64,000 bases of DNA from Acidimicrobiaceae bacterium (GCA_003158855.1 PMLJ01000039.1:9198-73197); one strand, 5' to 3'; positions 1-9,111 are shown, counted from the first letter of the stretch. The notes: a model not told the origin generated them from the sequence alone. A program made the numbers and translations.

Positions 1-26
1 TGCTCTACCAATTGAGCCACTGCCCT
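1..26 (-). tRNA. tRNA-Trp, 5' fragment cut by window edge
   Basis: The minus strand reads a 7-nt acceptor strand AGGGCAG, then TG and a D-arm GCTC-AATTGGTA-GAGC, which is the 5' third of a tRNA. The anticodon lies outside the window. Identity as tRNA-Trp is inferred from position: in Actinobacteria the tRNA following rpmG and preceding secE-nusG is tRNA-Trp. Confidence 0.7.
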
Positions 27-100
27 CTGCGGTTGCTCACCAAATCCTGGTGGGTGGCCGTAGGGAAGATAAATCTTACCACCATGCAGAGGGAGGGGCC

Positions 101-265
101 CTAGCGGGTCTCCTTGTGCAGTGTGTGCTTGCGCTCCCACTGGCAGTACTTGGACATTTCGATGCGCTCGCGGTCGTTGACCTTGTTCTTCATCGTGATG
201 TAATTACGGCGCTTGCACTCCTCACAGGCCAAGGTGACCTGTACGCGCTTCTCATTCTTTGCCAT
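101..265 (-). CDS. rpmG: 50S ribosomal protein L33
   Basis: This 54-residue protein is the small zinc-ribbon-like L33 of the large ribosomal subunit. It starts [17 protein letters not shown] and ends KHTLHKETR, both typical of L33. An AGGAGA ribosome-binding site lies 6 nt before the ATG. The first CxxC pair (CEEC) is intact, but the second is YCQWE instead of the usual CxxC, so only three of the four possible zinc ligands remain. The gene lies between tRNA-Met and tRNA-Trp on the same strand, the usual actinobacterial arrangement, and is probably co-transcribed with them. Confidence 0.93.
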   Translation of the reverse strand: MAKNEKRVQVTLACEECKRRNYITMKNKVNDRERIEMSKYCQWERKHTLHKETR

Positions 266-318
266 CGTTCTCTCCTCTTCGGTACTTCGTTTACAGCAGT
301 GACCCTCTGGGTCATGCC

Positions 319-395
319 TGGTAGCGGCGGCGGGACTCGAACCCGCGACAACACGATTATGAGCCGTGTGCTCTGACCACCTGAGCTACGCCGCC
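319..395 (-). tRNA. tRNA-Met(CAT), elongator type
   Basis: The minus strand folds into a full cloverleaf: acceptor GGCGGCG/CGCCGCT with a G-U first pair, D-stem GCTC/GAGC, anticodon stem CACGG/TCGTG with loop CTCATAA, and T-arm GCGGG-TTCGAGT-CCCGC. The anticodon is CAT. CCA is encoded at 319-321. The first acceptor pair is not the C1-A72 mismatch of an initiator, and the position between tRNA-Thr and rpmG also favours the elongator form. Confidence 0.93.
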
Positions 396-400
396 TGGCG

Positions 401-472
<72 letters not shown>

Positions 473-556
473 GATCGTGTCAAAAAGACACGGAGGCGAA
501 TTGTACTCCGACTGTGGTGGGTCTTTCCAACCGAACGAAGAGTACCCTTGACTCTC

Positions 557-1090
557 ATGAGAACTCGCCTGGTCGAAGTAGCCGACGCCACGGCCCTCAT
601 GAACATCTACAACCCCGAAGTCATCGAAACAACGGTCAGTTTCGACCTCGTCCCTCGCAGCCTAGAGGAGCAGGAAGCCTGGATCCGCACCCATCTCGAC
701 ACCCACCCCTGCATTGTCGCGGTGAACGAGGAGGACGACCTGGGCGAAATCGGTGCCCGAGGCGAGAGAATCCTTGGATTTGCCCTCGTTTCACGGTTCC
801 GCTCGCGGCCCGCGTACTCAACGACGGTCGAAAACTCGGTCTACGTGCACCGCAAAGCCCGCGGAAGGGGCGTGGGCGAGCGACTGCTGCGCGAGCTGAT
901 CGCTACGGCCGACGAATCCGGGTTCCACTCGCTGATCGCGCGCATCGTGGGCGAGAACGCCGGATCGATCCGGCTCCATGAGAAGTGCGGGTTTAACCTG
1001 GTCGGAACCGAAATCGAAGTCGGCCGCAAGCATGGCCACTGGCTCGACGTCGTTGAATACCAGTACGTGATACCCAACCTGCGGGGCTAG
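557..1090 (+). CDS. GNAT N-acetyltransferase, phosphinothricin-acetyltransferase-like
   Basis: This is a cytoplasmic GNAT-fold acetyltransferase that should move an acetyl group from acetyl-CoA to a small amine. The protein of about 177 residues has the N-terminal NIYNPEVIETTVSFD segment found in phosphinothricin/methionine-sulfoximine acetyltransferases and the acetyl-CoA pyrophosphate loop RGRGVGERLL. The ending, with GFNLVGTEIEVGRKHG and WLDVVEYQY, also fits the Pat subgroup. An in-frame TTG nine bases upstream is possible, but the ATG start gives the usual N-terminus. Its 3' end overlaps the convergent mannosyltransferase gene by four bases. The true substrate cannot be told from sequence. 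Confidence 0.82.
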   Translation: MRTRLVEVADATALMNIYNPEVIETTVSFDLVPRSLEEQEAWIRTHLDTHPCIVAVNEEDDLGEIGARGERILGFALVSRFRSRPAYSTTVENSVYVHRKARGRGVGERLLRELIATADESGFHSLIARIVGENAGSIRLHEKCGFNLVGTEIEVGRKHGHWLDVVEYQYVIPNLRG

Positions 1091-2703
1091 GCCGCGACTT
1101 CGAGCTCGTGCTCGGGCCACGACCACTGAGTCCAGCGACCCATTGGCAGCACCAACACCCCCCCGAGCACCGCCACCGCGAGGGCGATGAGGAGCGGATT
1201 GCTGTGCACGAGGCCCGCGAGGAGCTCGCGTCCGCCCGGAATCCCGATGAATGGACCGGTGATCGAGAGCGCCAGGAGCCAGAAGTGCTCGCGTCCCTGG
1301 TAGCTGGCGGCGAGCAGCACCAAACCCCAGGCCAGGTACCAAGGCTGCACTACGGGACCCAGCTCCACGAAGAGAAGCAGCGCCACGGCGAGCGAGCGCA
1401 CCCATCCGCGGCGCTCCCCGTTGAGCAAGAGCCACACCGTGAACCCCACCGCCACGAGAAGCCCGATGAAACGGGTGACCGAGAGCACCGGCGCGAGGCC
1501 CAGCGAGTGAAGGCCAATGGCGTGCAGGGTGTTCGTGATGGCCATGCCCACGCCGGTCGCTGGGGCCGCCCACGAACGAACCGTTCCGTTCGAGAGCAGG
1601 TTCTGGACCCAACCGAAGCCGAAGCCCGCGAGTCCGGTCCAGAACGCGAGCGTCGCCCCTGTCACGACGCCGGCGATCAGGATCGGTTTGATCCGCTGGC
1701 GCACGCTGGCCTTGGGCCCCAGCCACGTCCAAGCGACGAAGGCGAGCCCGAGCGCCGCCGGGGCCTTGATGGCCGCCGCGCACGAGCAGAAAAACAGCGC
1801 CCAGACCGGATGTCGCCTGACCGCGAGCGCGATGCCCACGACCAGGAAGCCGGTCATGATGGCGTCGTTGTGGGCGCCACCGATCAAGGTGAGTAGCACC
1901 AGCGGATTCATCGCGCTCAGCACGAAGGCCTCGCCAGGGTCGCGGTTCATGCCCCTCGCGAGCAGCACGATCCCGTAGCCGATCATCGCGACCGCGATCA
2001 CCTCCAGGAGCCGCAGCCCCACCACCGTCGCCAACTGGTGATGGCGGGTGATCTTGTCGATCGAGCCGTCGAGGAACAAGAAGAATGGACCGTACGGCGC
2101 CGGGGAATTGCCCCAGAGCGGGTCGACCGGGTTCACGTAAGGACTCGAGCCCAACGAAAACGGCCCAAGGATGTAGGGGCTCAGGTGATAACTGGTCATC
2201 TCTCCCTGTGCCGCGTAGCTGAAGATGTCGCGTGAGAACAGGGGCGGCGCCACGATCATCGGCGTCGCCCAGAGCAGCAGCATCCACCAGAGCGACTTCA
2301 ACGAGGCGCCCGGGTGAAGCTTCATCACCTCGGCGAGTCGCAGCCACACCCGCATCAGCAGCAGGAGTCCGCCGTAGACGAAGACGATCGACAACAGGAA
2401 CTTGGTCTCGCTCGTCGTTGCGACCGACTGGGCGGTCACGGGCTCGCCGAAGAACCACGTGTGGGGATAGTTCAGCTTGAAGGGCGAGTTCGTGTACGAG
2501 CACCCCGCCAGAATCAGCCCCATCGCGACGAAACCGAGCACGGCCGGCTGCCAGAGGAACGACCAGCCCTCGAACGGACCGGGGCTGAAACGTCCAAGCG
2601 GCGTGTAGCGGCGTTCCAGGAGTTGGACGCCCGATTCGAAGCGGCCGACGATTCGCTCGTAGTTGTGGCGAACCGCGCCCGCCCACGACTTCAGCCGATT
2701 CAC
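1087..2703 (-). CDS. GT-C family mannosyltransferase, MptB-like
   Basis: This 538-residue polytopic membrane protein has about a dozen hydrophobic segments. It most resembles the polyprenol-phosphomannose-dependent alpha-1,6-mannosyltransferase MptB of actinobacterial lipoglycan synthesis. The first extracytoplasmic loop carries the characteristic FSRDIFSYAAQGEM, then LSPYILGP, and VDPLWGNSPAPYGP, as in the GT-C loop that holds the catalytic acid. The C-terminus is soluble and short. The gene is transcribed toward the GNAT gene and lies just downstream of tRNA-Tyr on the same strand, with a hairpin between them. The exact acceptor glycan is inferred from the family only. Confidence 0.75.
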   Translation of the reverse strand: MNRLKSWAGAVRHNYERIVGRFESGVQLLERRYTPLGRFSPGPFEGWSFLWQPAVLGFVAMGLILAGCSYTNSPFKLNYPHTWFFGEPVTAQSVATTSETKFLLSIVFVYGGLLLLMRVWLRLAEVMKLHPGASLKSLWWMLLLWATPMIVAPPLFSRDIFSYAAQGEMTSYHLSPYILGPFSLGSSPYVNPVDPLWGNSPAPYGPFFLFLDGSIDKITRHHQLATVVGLRLLEVIAVAMIGYGIVLLARGMNRDPGEAFVLSAMNPLVLLTLIGGAHNDAIMTGFLVVGIALAVRRHPVWALFFCSCAAAIKAPAALGLAFVAWTWLGPKASVRQRIKPILIAGVVTGATLAFWTGLAGFGFGWVQNLLSNGTVRSWAAPATGVGMAITNTLHAIGLHSLGLAPVLSVTRFIGLLVAVGFTVWLLLNGERRGWVRSLAVALLLFVELGPVVQPWYLAWGLVLLAASYQGREHFWLLALSITGPFIGIPGGRELLAGLVHSNPLLIALAVAVLGGVLVLPMGRWTQWSWPEHELEVAA

Positions 2704-2760
2704 GCCGCTCCTCTCGCCCTAGTCAGAGCCACCGTACTCCTCACGACCAAATTCAGGCGT

Positions 2761-2788
2761 GGCCAATCCAGCTGAAGCTGGATTGGCC
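2761..2788 (-). terminator. Perfect 12-bp hairpin after tRNA-Tyr
   Basis: GGCCAATCCAGC and GCTGGATTGGCC are exact reverse complements separated by TGAA. The hairpin starts two bases past the encoded CCA of tRNA-Tyr on the minus strand. There is no clear U-tract, so it may be a weak terminator or a processing structure. Confidence 0.55.
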
Positions 2789-2789
2789 T

Positions 2790-2874
2790 TGGTGGGCCGG
2801 GAGGGATTTGAACCCCCGTAGGCAAAGCCGTCTGGTTTACAGCCAGATCCCATTGGCCGCTCGGGCACCGGCCC
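2790..2874 (-). tRNA. tRNA-Tyr(GTA)
   Basis: The minus strand shows acceptor GGGCCGG/CCGGCCC, anticodon stem TCTGG/CCAGA with loop CTGTAAA (anticodon GTA), a long class II variable arm, and a T-arm with GGTTCAAATCC. The discriminator A is followed by encoded CCA at 2790-2792. Confidence 0.95.
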
Positions 2875-2939
2875 GTCGAGAATCCTACTGCCACGGGGCG
2901 ACCCACTTCCAATGGGCCCGCAGCCTCTACGATTTGGTC

Positions 2940-3428
2940 ATGCCCAGTTTTGACATTGTCTCGGAGATTGACCTGCAGGAAGTTCGAAACGCGGTGGACC
3001 AAGCCAACCGCGAAGCGACGACGCGCTTCGACTTCAAAGGCACCAACGCCACCATCGTGTTCAGCGAGAAGGAACTGTCGCTCTCGGCGTCAACCGAGGA
3101 CCGCCTGCGCGCGCTCTACCAACTGCTCGAGGAGAAGCTGGTGAAGCGCTCGGTGTCGCTCAAATCGCTCGACCCGGGAAAGATCGAGGAGGCGAGCCAG
3201 GGCGCCGCGCGCCAGAAGGTGGCACTGAAGGCCGGCATCTCCCAGGAGATCGGCAAGCAGATCAACAAGATGGTGAAGGAAATGGGGGTGAAGAACCTGA
3301 GTTCCTCCATTCAGGGCGACCAGGTCCGCGTCACCGGAAAGCAGCGCGACGATCTGCAGCAGGCCATCGCCTTCTTCAAGGAAGCCAGCCTGTCGGTGCC
3401 CCTGCAGTTCACCAACTTCCGCGACTAG
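2940..3428 (+). CDS. yajQ: YajQ family nucleotide-binding protein
   Basis: The 162-residue protein matches the YajQ family in length and motifs: MPSFDIVSEIDLQEV at the start, RFDFKGT near residue 31, and KDxNxxIQGDQVRVTGKQRDDLQ-like sequence near the end. The family has two ferredoxin-like domains and binds nucleotides; some members bind cyclic di-GMP and act as cytoplasmic effectors. The ATG at 2940 gives the canonical N-terminus; a longer in-frame extension would run back through tRNA-Tyr and is rejected. The stop overlaps the convergent gtrA-like gene by four bases. Confidence 0.9.
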   Translation: MPSFDIVSEIDLQEVRNAVDQANREATTRFDFKGTNATIVFSEKELSLSASTEDRLRALYQLLEEKLVKRSVSLKSLDPGKIEEASQGAARQKVALKAGISQEIGKQINKMVKEMGVKNLSSSIQGDQVRVTGKQRDDLQQAIAFFKEASLSVPLQFTNFRD

Positions 3429-3937
3429 AGGAGATGCTGCTCCTCGGCGACGAGGTGCTCTTCGATGTCGTGCAGCCGGTCGGTGTGGAAGATCCGGTTG
3501 AAGAGCAGGATCTTCAGCACCCAGAAGATCGCGAAGCTCAGGAGGTTGACGCCCGCCACGAGGCCGGTGTTGATCAGGTGGTCCCAAGCGTGGGTGTGGA
3601 CAAGATGCTTGACCCACGCGGCGCCGACCAAGGAGAACGCGATGCCGAGAAACGACATCGACCAGTAGGGCACGACTTCCTTCCGGAAGTGGCTCTTGCC
3701 GCGCTTGCCCCAGGCCCACGCCCGGTTGAGGTAGTACGAGGGGATGATCGCGACGACGTTTCCGAACAACGTCGCGCCAATGACGCCGCTGATGATGTGA
3801 AAGCCGTAGACAATCAAGATCGCCGAGAGTGACACGCCGGTCGTGATCACCGAGCTGAGGGAGAATCGAATGAGCTTCTTGCCCTGGTGAGTCTTCGACC
3901 ATGCGCGAAGGTCACTTATTCGTTTCGGCATGGCCAT
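3425..3937 (-). CDS. GtrA family membrane protein
   Basis: This protein of about 170 residues has four hydrophobic segments and the GtrA signature: LIRFSLSSVITTGVS at the start, FGNVVAIIPSYYLNRAWAW in the middle, and a final NLLSFAIFWVLKILLFNRIF. GtrA proteins are thought to help move polyprenyl-linked sugars across the membrane for cell-surface glycan modification. The start is ambiguous between ATG 3937 and ATG 3931, with a weak AGG upstream. The gene is divergent from tesB, with about 50 bases between starts. Confidence 0.82.
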   Translation of the reverse strand: MAMPKRISDLRAWSKTHQGKKLIRFSLSSVITTGVSLSAILIVYGFHIISGVIGATLFGNVVAIIPSYYLNRAWAWGKRGKSHFRKEVVPYWSMSFLGIAFSLVGAAWVKHLVHTHAWDHLINTGLVAGVNLLSFAIFWVLKILLFNRIFHTDRLHDIEEHLVAEEQHLL

Positions 3938-3987
3938 CAGCCTAGTTCTCAAGGCCCCCGGACATGAATGGGTGACACAATGGAGGC

Positions 3988-4851
3988 ATGTCCCAATCTT
4001 TAGATTTACTCGTGGATCTCCTCGACATCGAAACAATCGAGGTCAATACCTACCGCGGCAGGCACCCCGAGGAGGAGCGTCAGCGCACCTTCGGAGGCCA
4101 GGTCGCAGCCCAGGCCCTGATGGCGGCGGGCCGAACGGTCGATCACGGAAGGGTGCACTCCCTCCATTCGTACTTCCTGCGCCCGGGCGACACGAGGATT
4201 CCCATCCTCTACGAGGTCGACCGCATTCGAGACGGCCGGAGCTTCACGACGCGAAGGGTGGTCGCAATCCAGCACGGCCGGGCCATCTACAACATGCAGG
4301 CGAGCTTCCACACCGAGGAGGTGAGCCTCGACCACCAGATTGCGATGCCCGTGGTTCCCGAACCCGAGACGATCAAGCCGCTGTTCGAGCGAGTGCAGGA
4401 GCAGTTCGGCGACGTTGACGAGTGGTTCAAGCGCGAGCACCCGATTGAACAGCGCTTCGTGGGCGAGCTGCCCTGGAGTCCCAACGCCAGCCGAGAGCCG
4501 CGTCGCCAGATCTGGATCAAGGCCGACGGTGTACTGCCCGACGATCCCCTGCTGCACGCGTGCGTGGTCACGTACGCCAGTGACATGAGCCTCATGGACG
4601 TGATGCTGGCCCCCCACCGGATCAGTTGGGATGACGGCAACTTCATGGGAGCGAGCCTCGACCACTGCATGTGGTTCCACCGCGACCTGCGGGCCGACGA
4701 ATGGATGCTCTACGACACCGACTCGCCGATCGCGCACGGCGGACGCGGACTCGCGCGGGGATTCCTCTTCAACCAGGCGGGCGAGCTGAAGGTCTCCATG
4801 GTCCAAGAGGGGCTGACCCGGTTGCTCGACGCGCCCAAAGCCACGAACTGA
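3988..4851 (+). CDS. tesB: Acyl-CoA thioesterase II
   Basis: The 287-residue protein is a TesB-type double hot-dog thioesterase that hydrolyses acyl-CoA to free fatty acid and CoA. The N-terminal hot-dog contains TFGGQVAAQAL and SLHSYFLRPGD. The C-terminal one contains YASDMSLMD, where the Asp fits the TesB catalytic Asp, SLDHCMWFHR, and GEL-VSMVQEGL, where the Gln fits the third active-site residue. The length matches E. coli TesB. It is followed 15 bases later by the dinB-like gene on the same strand. Confidence 0.92.
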   Translation: MSQSLDLLVDLLDIETIEVNTYRGRHPEEERQRTFGGQVAAQALMAAGRTVDHGRVHSLHSYFLRPGDTRIPILYEVDRIRDGRSFTTRRVVAIQHGRAIYNMQASFHTEEVSLDHQIAMPVVPEPETIKPLFERVQEQFGDVDEWFKREHPIEQRFVGELPWSPNASREPRRQIWIKADGVLPDDPLLHACVVTYASDMSLMDVMLAPHRISWDDGNFMGASLDHCMWFHRDLRADEWMLYDTDSPIAHGGRGLARGFLFNQAGELKVSMVQEGLTRLLDAPKATN

Positions 4852-4866
4852 CCCCAGGTGTCGCCC

Positions 4867-5331
4867 ATGGACCTGGAGAGTGCCGCCTTCGACTACGAAT
4901 CGGGAACCCTCGAATTCCTTCGGGCCGTGGACCTGGTGACCGACGAGAATCTTGATCGCCACGTGGAGGGCGGCTGGTGCGCGCGTCAGGTCATCCATCA
5001 CGTCGCCGACAGCGAGGTCCAGTCGTACGCGCGGCTGCGCCGCCTGCTCGCCGAACCCCCTGGCTCCCTGATTCCGGGATACAACGAAGCGGCCTGGGCC
5101 GAGTGCGAGGCGCTGGGCTACCGCGAGCTTCCGATCAAACAGTCGGCCGTGGTCTTCATCGCGGTTCGCGGCTCAACGCTCGATATCCTTCGACGCCTGA
5201 AGCCCGAGGACCTTGGGAGATACGGCGAACACTCCGAGTCGGGCCGCTACACGGTCGCTATGTGGCTCGACATCTACACCCGCCACCCCCGCGAGCACGC
5301 CGCGCAACTGATCGAGGCGATCAACGCCTGA
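4867..5331 (+). CDS. DinB/YfiT-like putative metal-dependent hydrolase
   Basis: This 154-residue helical protein fits the DinB four-helix-bundle superfamily, whose members bind a divalent metal through three histidines. The candidate ligands are visible in WCARQVIHHVADSE and RHPREHAAQL. The ATG at 4867 has AGGTG six bases upstream, which decides against the GTG at 4858 inside that site. It follows tesB closely and may share its transcript. Only four bases separate its stop from the convergent citrate synthase gene. The substrate is unknown. Confidence 0.78.
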   Translation: MDLESAAFDYESGTLEFLRAVDLVTDENLDRHVEGGWCARQVIHHVADSEVQSYARLRRLLAEPPGSLIPGYNEAAWAECEALGYRELPIKQSAVVFIAVRGSTLDILRRLKPEDLGRYGEHSESGRYTVAMWLDIYTRHPREHAAQLIEAINA

Positions 5332-5335
5332 CCGC

Positions 5336-6607
5336 TCAGCCGCGCTGGGCGATTGGCGTGTAGTTGCGAACCTCCGGTCCGACGTAGAGCTGGCGTGGCC
5401 GGGCGATCTTCATGTCCTGATTGAGCAACTCCTGGAAGTGGGCCAGCCACCCCGAGGTGCGAGGAATCGCGAACAGCACCGTGAACATCTCGACCGGGAA
5501 ACCCATGGCCTGATAGATCAGACCCGAGTAGAAGTCGACGTTCGGGTACAGGCGGCGCGAGATGAAGTAGTCATCCTTCAGCGCGATCTCTTCGAGCTTG
5601 AGGGCGATATCGAGCAGCGGGTTCTTCCCCGTCACGGTGAAGACGTCGTCGGCGGTCTTCTTGATGATCGTCGCGCGCGGATCGAAGTTCTTGTACACCC
5701 GGTGACCGAAGCCCTCGAGTTTGGTCTTGCCCTGCTTCACGGTCTCGATGAACGCCGGGATGTTCTCGATGCTGCCGATCTTGGTCAGCATCTTCAGCAC
5801 GGCCTCGTTGGCGCCGCCGTGACGCGGCCCGTAGAGGGCCGCGGTCGCTGCGGCGGTGGCGACGTAGGGGTCACCGTGCGATGATCCGACGACGCGCATC
5901 GCGGTCGTGCCGCAGTTCTGCTCGTGGTCCGCGTGCAGGATGAACAGCACGTCCAGGGCGCGCGCGAGGATCGGGTCCGGCTCGTAGCGTGGTTCGGCGA
6001 CCTTCCACATCATCGAGAGGAAGTTCTGGGTGTAGCCAATCGAGTTGTCCGGGTACACGAACGGCATGCCCACCGAGAAGCGGTGCGCGGCGGCGGCGAG
6101 GGTCGGCATCTTCGCGATCAGGCGGACCACCTGCTTGTGCAGGATCTCGGGGTCGTCGAGGACCTTGGCGTCCTTGTAGTAGGTCGAGAGCGCGGCGATC
6201 GCTGACACGAGCATGCCCATGGGGTGCGCGTCGTAGTTGAAACCTTCCAGGAAGCGCTTGCGGACGTTCTCGTGGATGAACGTGTGGTACGTGATCTCGC
6301 GCTCCCACTCGGCCGACTCGGCGGCCGTTGGCAGCTCGCCGTGGTTCAACAGGTAGGCGACTTCCAGATAGGTGGACTTCTCGGCGAGCTGCTCGATCGG
6401 GTAGCCGCCGTAGCGCAGGATGCCGGCGTCACCATCCAAGTAGGTGATGGCTGATTCGCACGCAGCGGTCGCCATGAAGCCGGGGTCGTAGAACCAGACA
6501 CCGGGTACTGCCTTCGAGAACTCCTGCGCGGCAATGCCACCGTTCTGTATAGGAATCTCTCGAGTTTCACCTGTGCGGTTGTCGACCACGGTAATGGACT
6601 CGGTCAC
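5336..6607 (-). CDS. gltA: Citrate synthase
   Basis: The enzyme condenses acetyl-CoA and oxaloacetate to citrate in the TCA cycle. Catalytic motifs are present in order: HADHEQN with the first His, GPRHGGANEAV with the second His, and VYKNFDPRA with the Asp. The length of about 423 residues fits the type II bacterial enzyme. I choose the GTG at 6607 (product MTESITVVDNRTG) because GAGGAACC precedes it and homologues begin this way. An ATG at 6640 and longer forms exist but would approach or overlap the upstream gene. It is convergent with dinB. Confidence 0.93.
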   Translation of the reverse strand: MTESITVVDNRTGETREIPIQNGGIAAQEFSKAVPGVWFYDPGFMATAACESAITYLDGDAGILRYGGYPIEQLAEKSTYLEVAYLLNHGELPTAAESAEWEREITYHTFIHENVRKRFLEGFNYDAHPMGMLVSAIAALSTYYKDAKVLDDPEILHKQVVRLIAKMPTLAAAAHRFSVGMPFVYPDNSIGYTQNFLSMMWKVAEPRYEPDPILARALDVLFILHADHEQNCGTTAMRVVGSSHGDPYVATAAATAALYGPRHGGANEAVLKMLTKIGSIENIPAFIETVKQGKTKLEGFGHRVYKNFDPRATIIKKTADDVFTVTGKNPLLDIALKLEEIALKDDYFISRRLYPNVDFYSGLIYQAMGFPVEMFTVLFAIPRTSGWLAHFQELLNQDMKIARPRQLYVGPEVRNYTPIAQRG

Positions 6608-6671
6608 GGTTCCTCGATTCAACTTAGGGGGCAGCCCCATCGTAGGCGAACCGGCCGCTAAGCCGAACTCA

Positions 6672-7679
6672 CTAGGCGCTGCCCGACGGCGAAACGACGA
6701 CACTGTAGCGACGCTCACGTGACATTTGCGGGCCGCTTGCAGCTCCGCCCAGGGTGACGGTGAGAGTCGCGTGCTCGCTCGCCACCGTTGAAAGATGCTT
6801 CATCACGAAGGCGTAGGACTGCAGCGGCCCGAGTGTGACGGTCATGGTTTGACGCTCGCTCACGCCCAGCCGATTCGTCGGGGTGAGCACGTACGAAATC
6901 GACACGGGCTGATTCACGTAGCTGGTGTCCGAGACCGTGACCCCCAACCGCACCGAGGCCGTCGGAGGGAGCAGCAACTCGCCCGCCGGGGCCGGCAACG
7001 GGGCCGGCGTGACCGAAATCGCCGCTATCCCGATCCCCCTGGTGACCGCGAGCGAGCTGGAGAGCTCCAACGCGCTCAGGGCGCCCGGCAGATTCATCAG
7101 GGCGCTGGAATCTGAGATCGCGAGCAACGAAACGCGACCGGGCTCTCGGACCAGTCCCCAGCGCGCTTCGTTCCACTGCTTGCTCGTCGCGACCAGCGAG
7201 GCCTGCGCGGCACCCGCGGTGAGGGTGACGGGCGAGCTCGGCGGGCTCGACCAGGGAAGGCCGAGTGACGAAGCCACGCCCGCCAGCAGCGCCTGATAGT
7301 CGTCGATGCGCTGCTCAGTCGTTTGGGTCACCACGTCATTGACGTCGTGGGCCAGTCGGGGGCGGCGCAACTGGACGGCCTGGGTCTGCCAAAGCGGAAG
7401 CTGGCCCGCAAGCTGGTCAAGACGCGCCGCGAAGACCGGTCGCGAGAGCGATTGTCCGTTGGTCAACAGGTACGCCAGTCGGCGGTCGAAGGCGTTCTCC
7501 TGGCTGAGTAGCGCGTTCGCGAGAACAGCAAAACTGCGGTTCTCGCTGCGCCGGGGGCTGATGGCGCCGTGGGCGGACCGTCCGATGTCGCGAGCGAAGA
7601 CGAGCACGACGAGCGTGACGGCCAAAGCCACTGTCAACAGCAGGGTGTGTCGACGCCGTTGGGCGCGAGTGCGGGCCAC
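6672..7679 (-). CDS. Secreted or membrane-anchored protein of unknown function
   Basis: The 335-residue product has a basic N-terminus followed by one hydrophobic helix at about residues 12-30, then a large extracytoplasmic part. The part from about residue 210 to the end alternates Val/Thr/Ser-rich stretches in a way that suggests beta-sandwich repeats. No catalytic motif is recognisable. It lies upstream of citrate synthase and downstream of rmuC on the same strand. A cell-envelope role is inference only. Confidence 0.65.
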   Translation of the reverse strand: MARTRAQRRRHTLLLTVALAVTLVVLVFARDIGRSAHGAISPRRSENRSFAVLANALLSQENAFDRRLAYLLTNGQSLSRPVFAARLDQLAGQLPLWQTQAVQLRRPRLAHDVNDVVTQTTEQRIDDYQALLAGVASSLGLPWSSPPSSPVTLTAGAAQASLVATSKQWNEARWGLVREPGRVSLLAISDSSALMNLPGALSALELSSSLAVTRGIGIAAISVTPAPLPAPAGELLLPPTASVRLGVTVSDTSYVNQPVSISYVLTPTNRLGVSERQTMTVTLGPLQSYAFVMKHLSTVASEHATLTVTLGGAASGPQMSRERRYSVVVSPSGSA

Positions 7680-7728
7680 GTCGTAAGAACTTACTCACTC
7701 GAACGAAATCGCCCCTCAGGAGCCCGGG

Positions 7729-9042
7729 CTACTCCTCGTCGTCATCGTCGATGTCGATGATCTCCGAGATGCCCTCGGGAAGGGGATTGTCGGGATCAAC
7801 GCCCCACTTGGATTCGTTGAGCACCACCGCCGCTTCGTGGATGCTGTCGAGCTCGGGCAGCGATTTCGCCCGCTGCGCGCCACCGAGGCGGCGGATGTCG
7901 CGAGCCGAGACGATCAGGCGCGACTCGACCGACTTCACCATCTGGTTGTAGTTGTTCACCGTATCGTTGAGCGACTTGCCGAGCTTCGTGATTGGCTCGG
8001 CGACCAGTCGAATCCGGTCCACGATCCGCTCGGCGATGTCGAGGATCTCCTTCGCGTTGATCTTCGCCTCGTGCTGACGCAGTACCAAGGCCACCGACCA
8101 CAGCAGCGAGAGCAGGTTGGTGGGGCCCACCACGAGAACGCGCTCCTTTGCCGCGTACTCGTGAAGTTGCGGATCGGCATCAAAGGCGGCCGTGATCGCC
8201 GCGTCGCTCGGCACGAAGCAAACGGTGAACTCCGGGGCGGGCGTGATGACCTCCCAGTACGACTTCTCCTTCAACGTCTTCACGTGCCCGCGGAGTTTGC
8301 GGGCGGACTCTTCGAAATGGCGCCGTCGCTGCTCGACGTCCTCACTCGCCAGCGCTTTCTCAAAATCATCGAACGGAAACTTCGCGTCTATTGCGATGCT
8401 GGCCCCGTTGGGCATCCTCACAATGCAGTCGGGTCGCAACGAACGGCCCGAGTCGTTCACTCCGGTGACCTGCAGGTCGTAGTCGATGTTGTGACGAAGC
8501 CCGGAGACCTCCATGACGTTGGCGAGTTGGATCTCGCCCCAGTGGCCACGCTGATCACCGCGACCGAGCAGTTGATTGAGGCGACGCGTCTCGTCCTGGG
8601 TCCTCTGCTGCGCCTCGAGAAGTTCGCTGGCCTTGCTCTTCACATCCGAAAGCGCCCCCACGTGCTCCTTGTTGAAGTCAGCCAGATTGCGCTTGTACTC
8701 GTCGAGCAGGTCCTCGAGCGGCTTCAAGGTGTGGGTCAACTTCGAATCACGCTCCTTGAGCACCTGTTCCTGGGAGAGATTGAACTGCTGCACGGTCTGG
8801 CTGAGCACGCGGTTCGACATGTTCTCGAACGTCACCTCCAGGTTCTTCAGTGCCGTGTCGTGCTCGTCGCGTTCGCGCTGGAGCATCTCATTCGCCGCCC
8901 GCAGCTGCGTATCGCGCACCGCGAGATCCTGGGTCGCGGAAGCGAGCGAGTCGCGCACCGACTGCGTGCGCTTCAGCGAAAGTGCCCAAGCCCCGAAGAT
9001 TCCAATAATTAGACCGGCTACGCCGCCGAGGACTCCCAACAT
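7729..9042 (-). CDS. rmuC: DNA recombination protein RmuC
   Basis: This 437-residue protein has an N-terminal membrane helix (about residues 4-22), a long coiled coil to about residue 170, and a C-terminal nuclease-like core typical of RmuC. Core motifs are GRGDQRGHWGEIQLANVME, RPDCIVRMPNG and IAIDAKFPFDDF, followed by CFVPSDAA and VVGPTNLLSLL. RmuC is thought to limit recombination between inverted repeats. The C-terminus ends in an acidic tail. It is divergent from phoU. Confidence 0.92.
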   Translation of the reverse strand: MLGVLGGVAGLIIGIFGAWALSLKRTQSVRDSLASATQDLAVRDTQLRAANEMLQRERDEHDTALKNLEVTFENMSNRVLSQTVQQFNLSQEQVLKERDSKLTHTLKPLEDLLDEYKRNLADFNKEHVGALSDVKSKASELLEAQQRTQDETRRLNQLLGRGDQRGHWGEIQLANVMEVSGLRHNIDYDLQVTGVNDSGRSLRPDCIVRMPNGASIAIDAKFPFDDFEKALASEDVEQRRRHFEESARKLRGHVKTLKEKSYWEVITPAPEFTVCFVPSDAAITAAFDADPQLHEYAAKERVLVVGPTNLLSLLWSVALVLRQHEAKINAKEILDIAERIVDRIRLVAEPITKLGKSLNDTVNNYNQMVKSVESRLIVSARDIRRLGGAQRAKSLPELDSIHEAAVVLNESKWGVDPDNPLPEGISEIIDIDDDDEE

Positions 9043-9111
9043 TGGCTAAACCTTTCCGTCGAAGTACCCCCACCCTAGAGAAGCGGTGTCACACCCAGCT
9101 AGCCTTTCTCC

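Noticed and set aside
818-2686. 622-codon open frame on the minus strand
   Set aside because: Arg/Gly/Pro-rich shadow of the MptB-like gene in another frame of the same strand.
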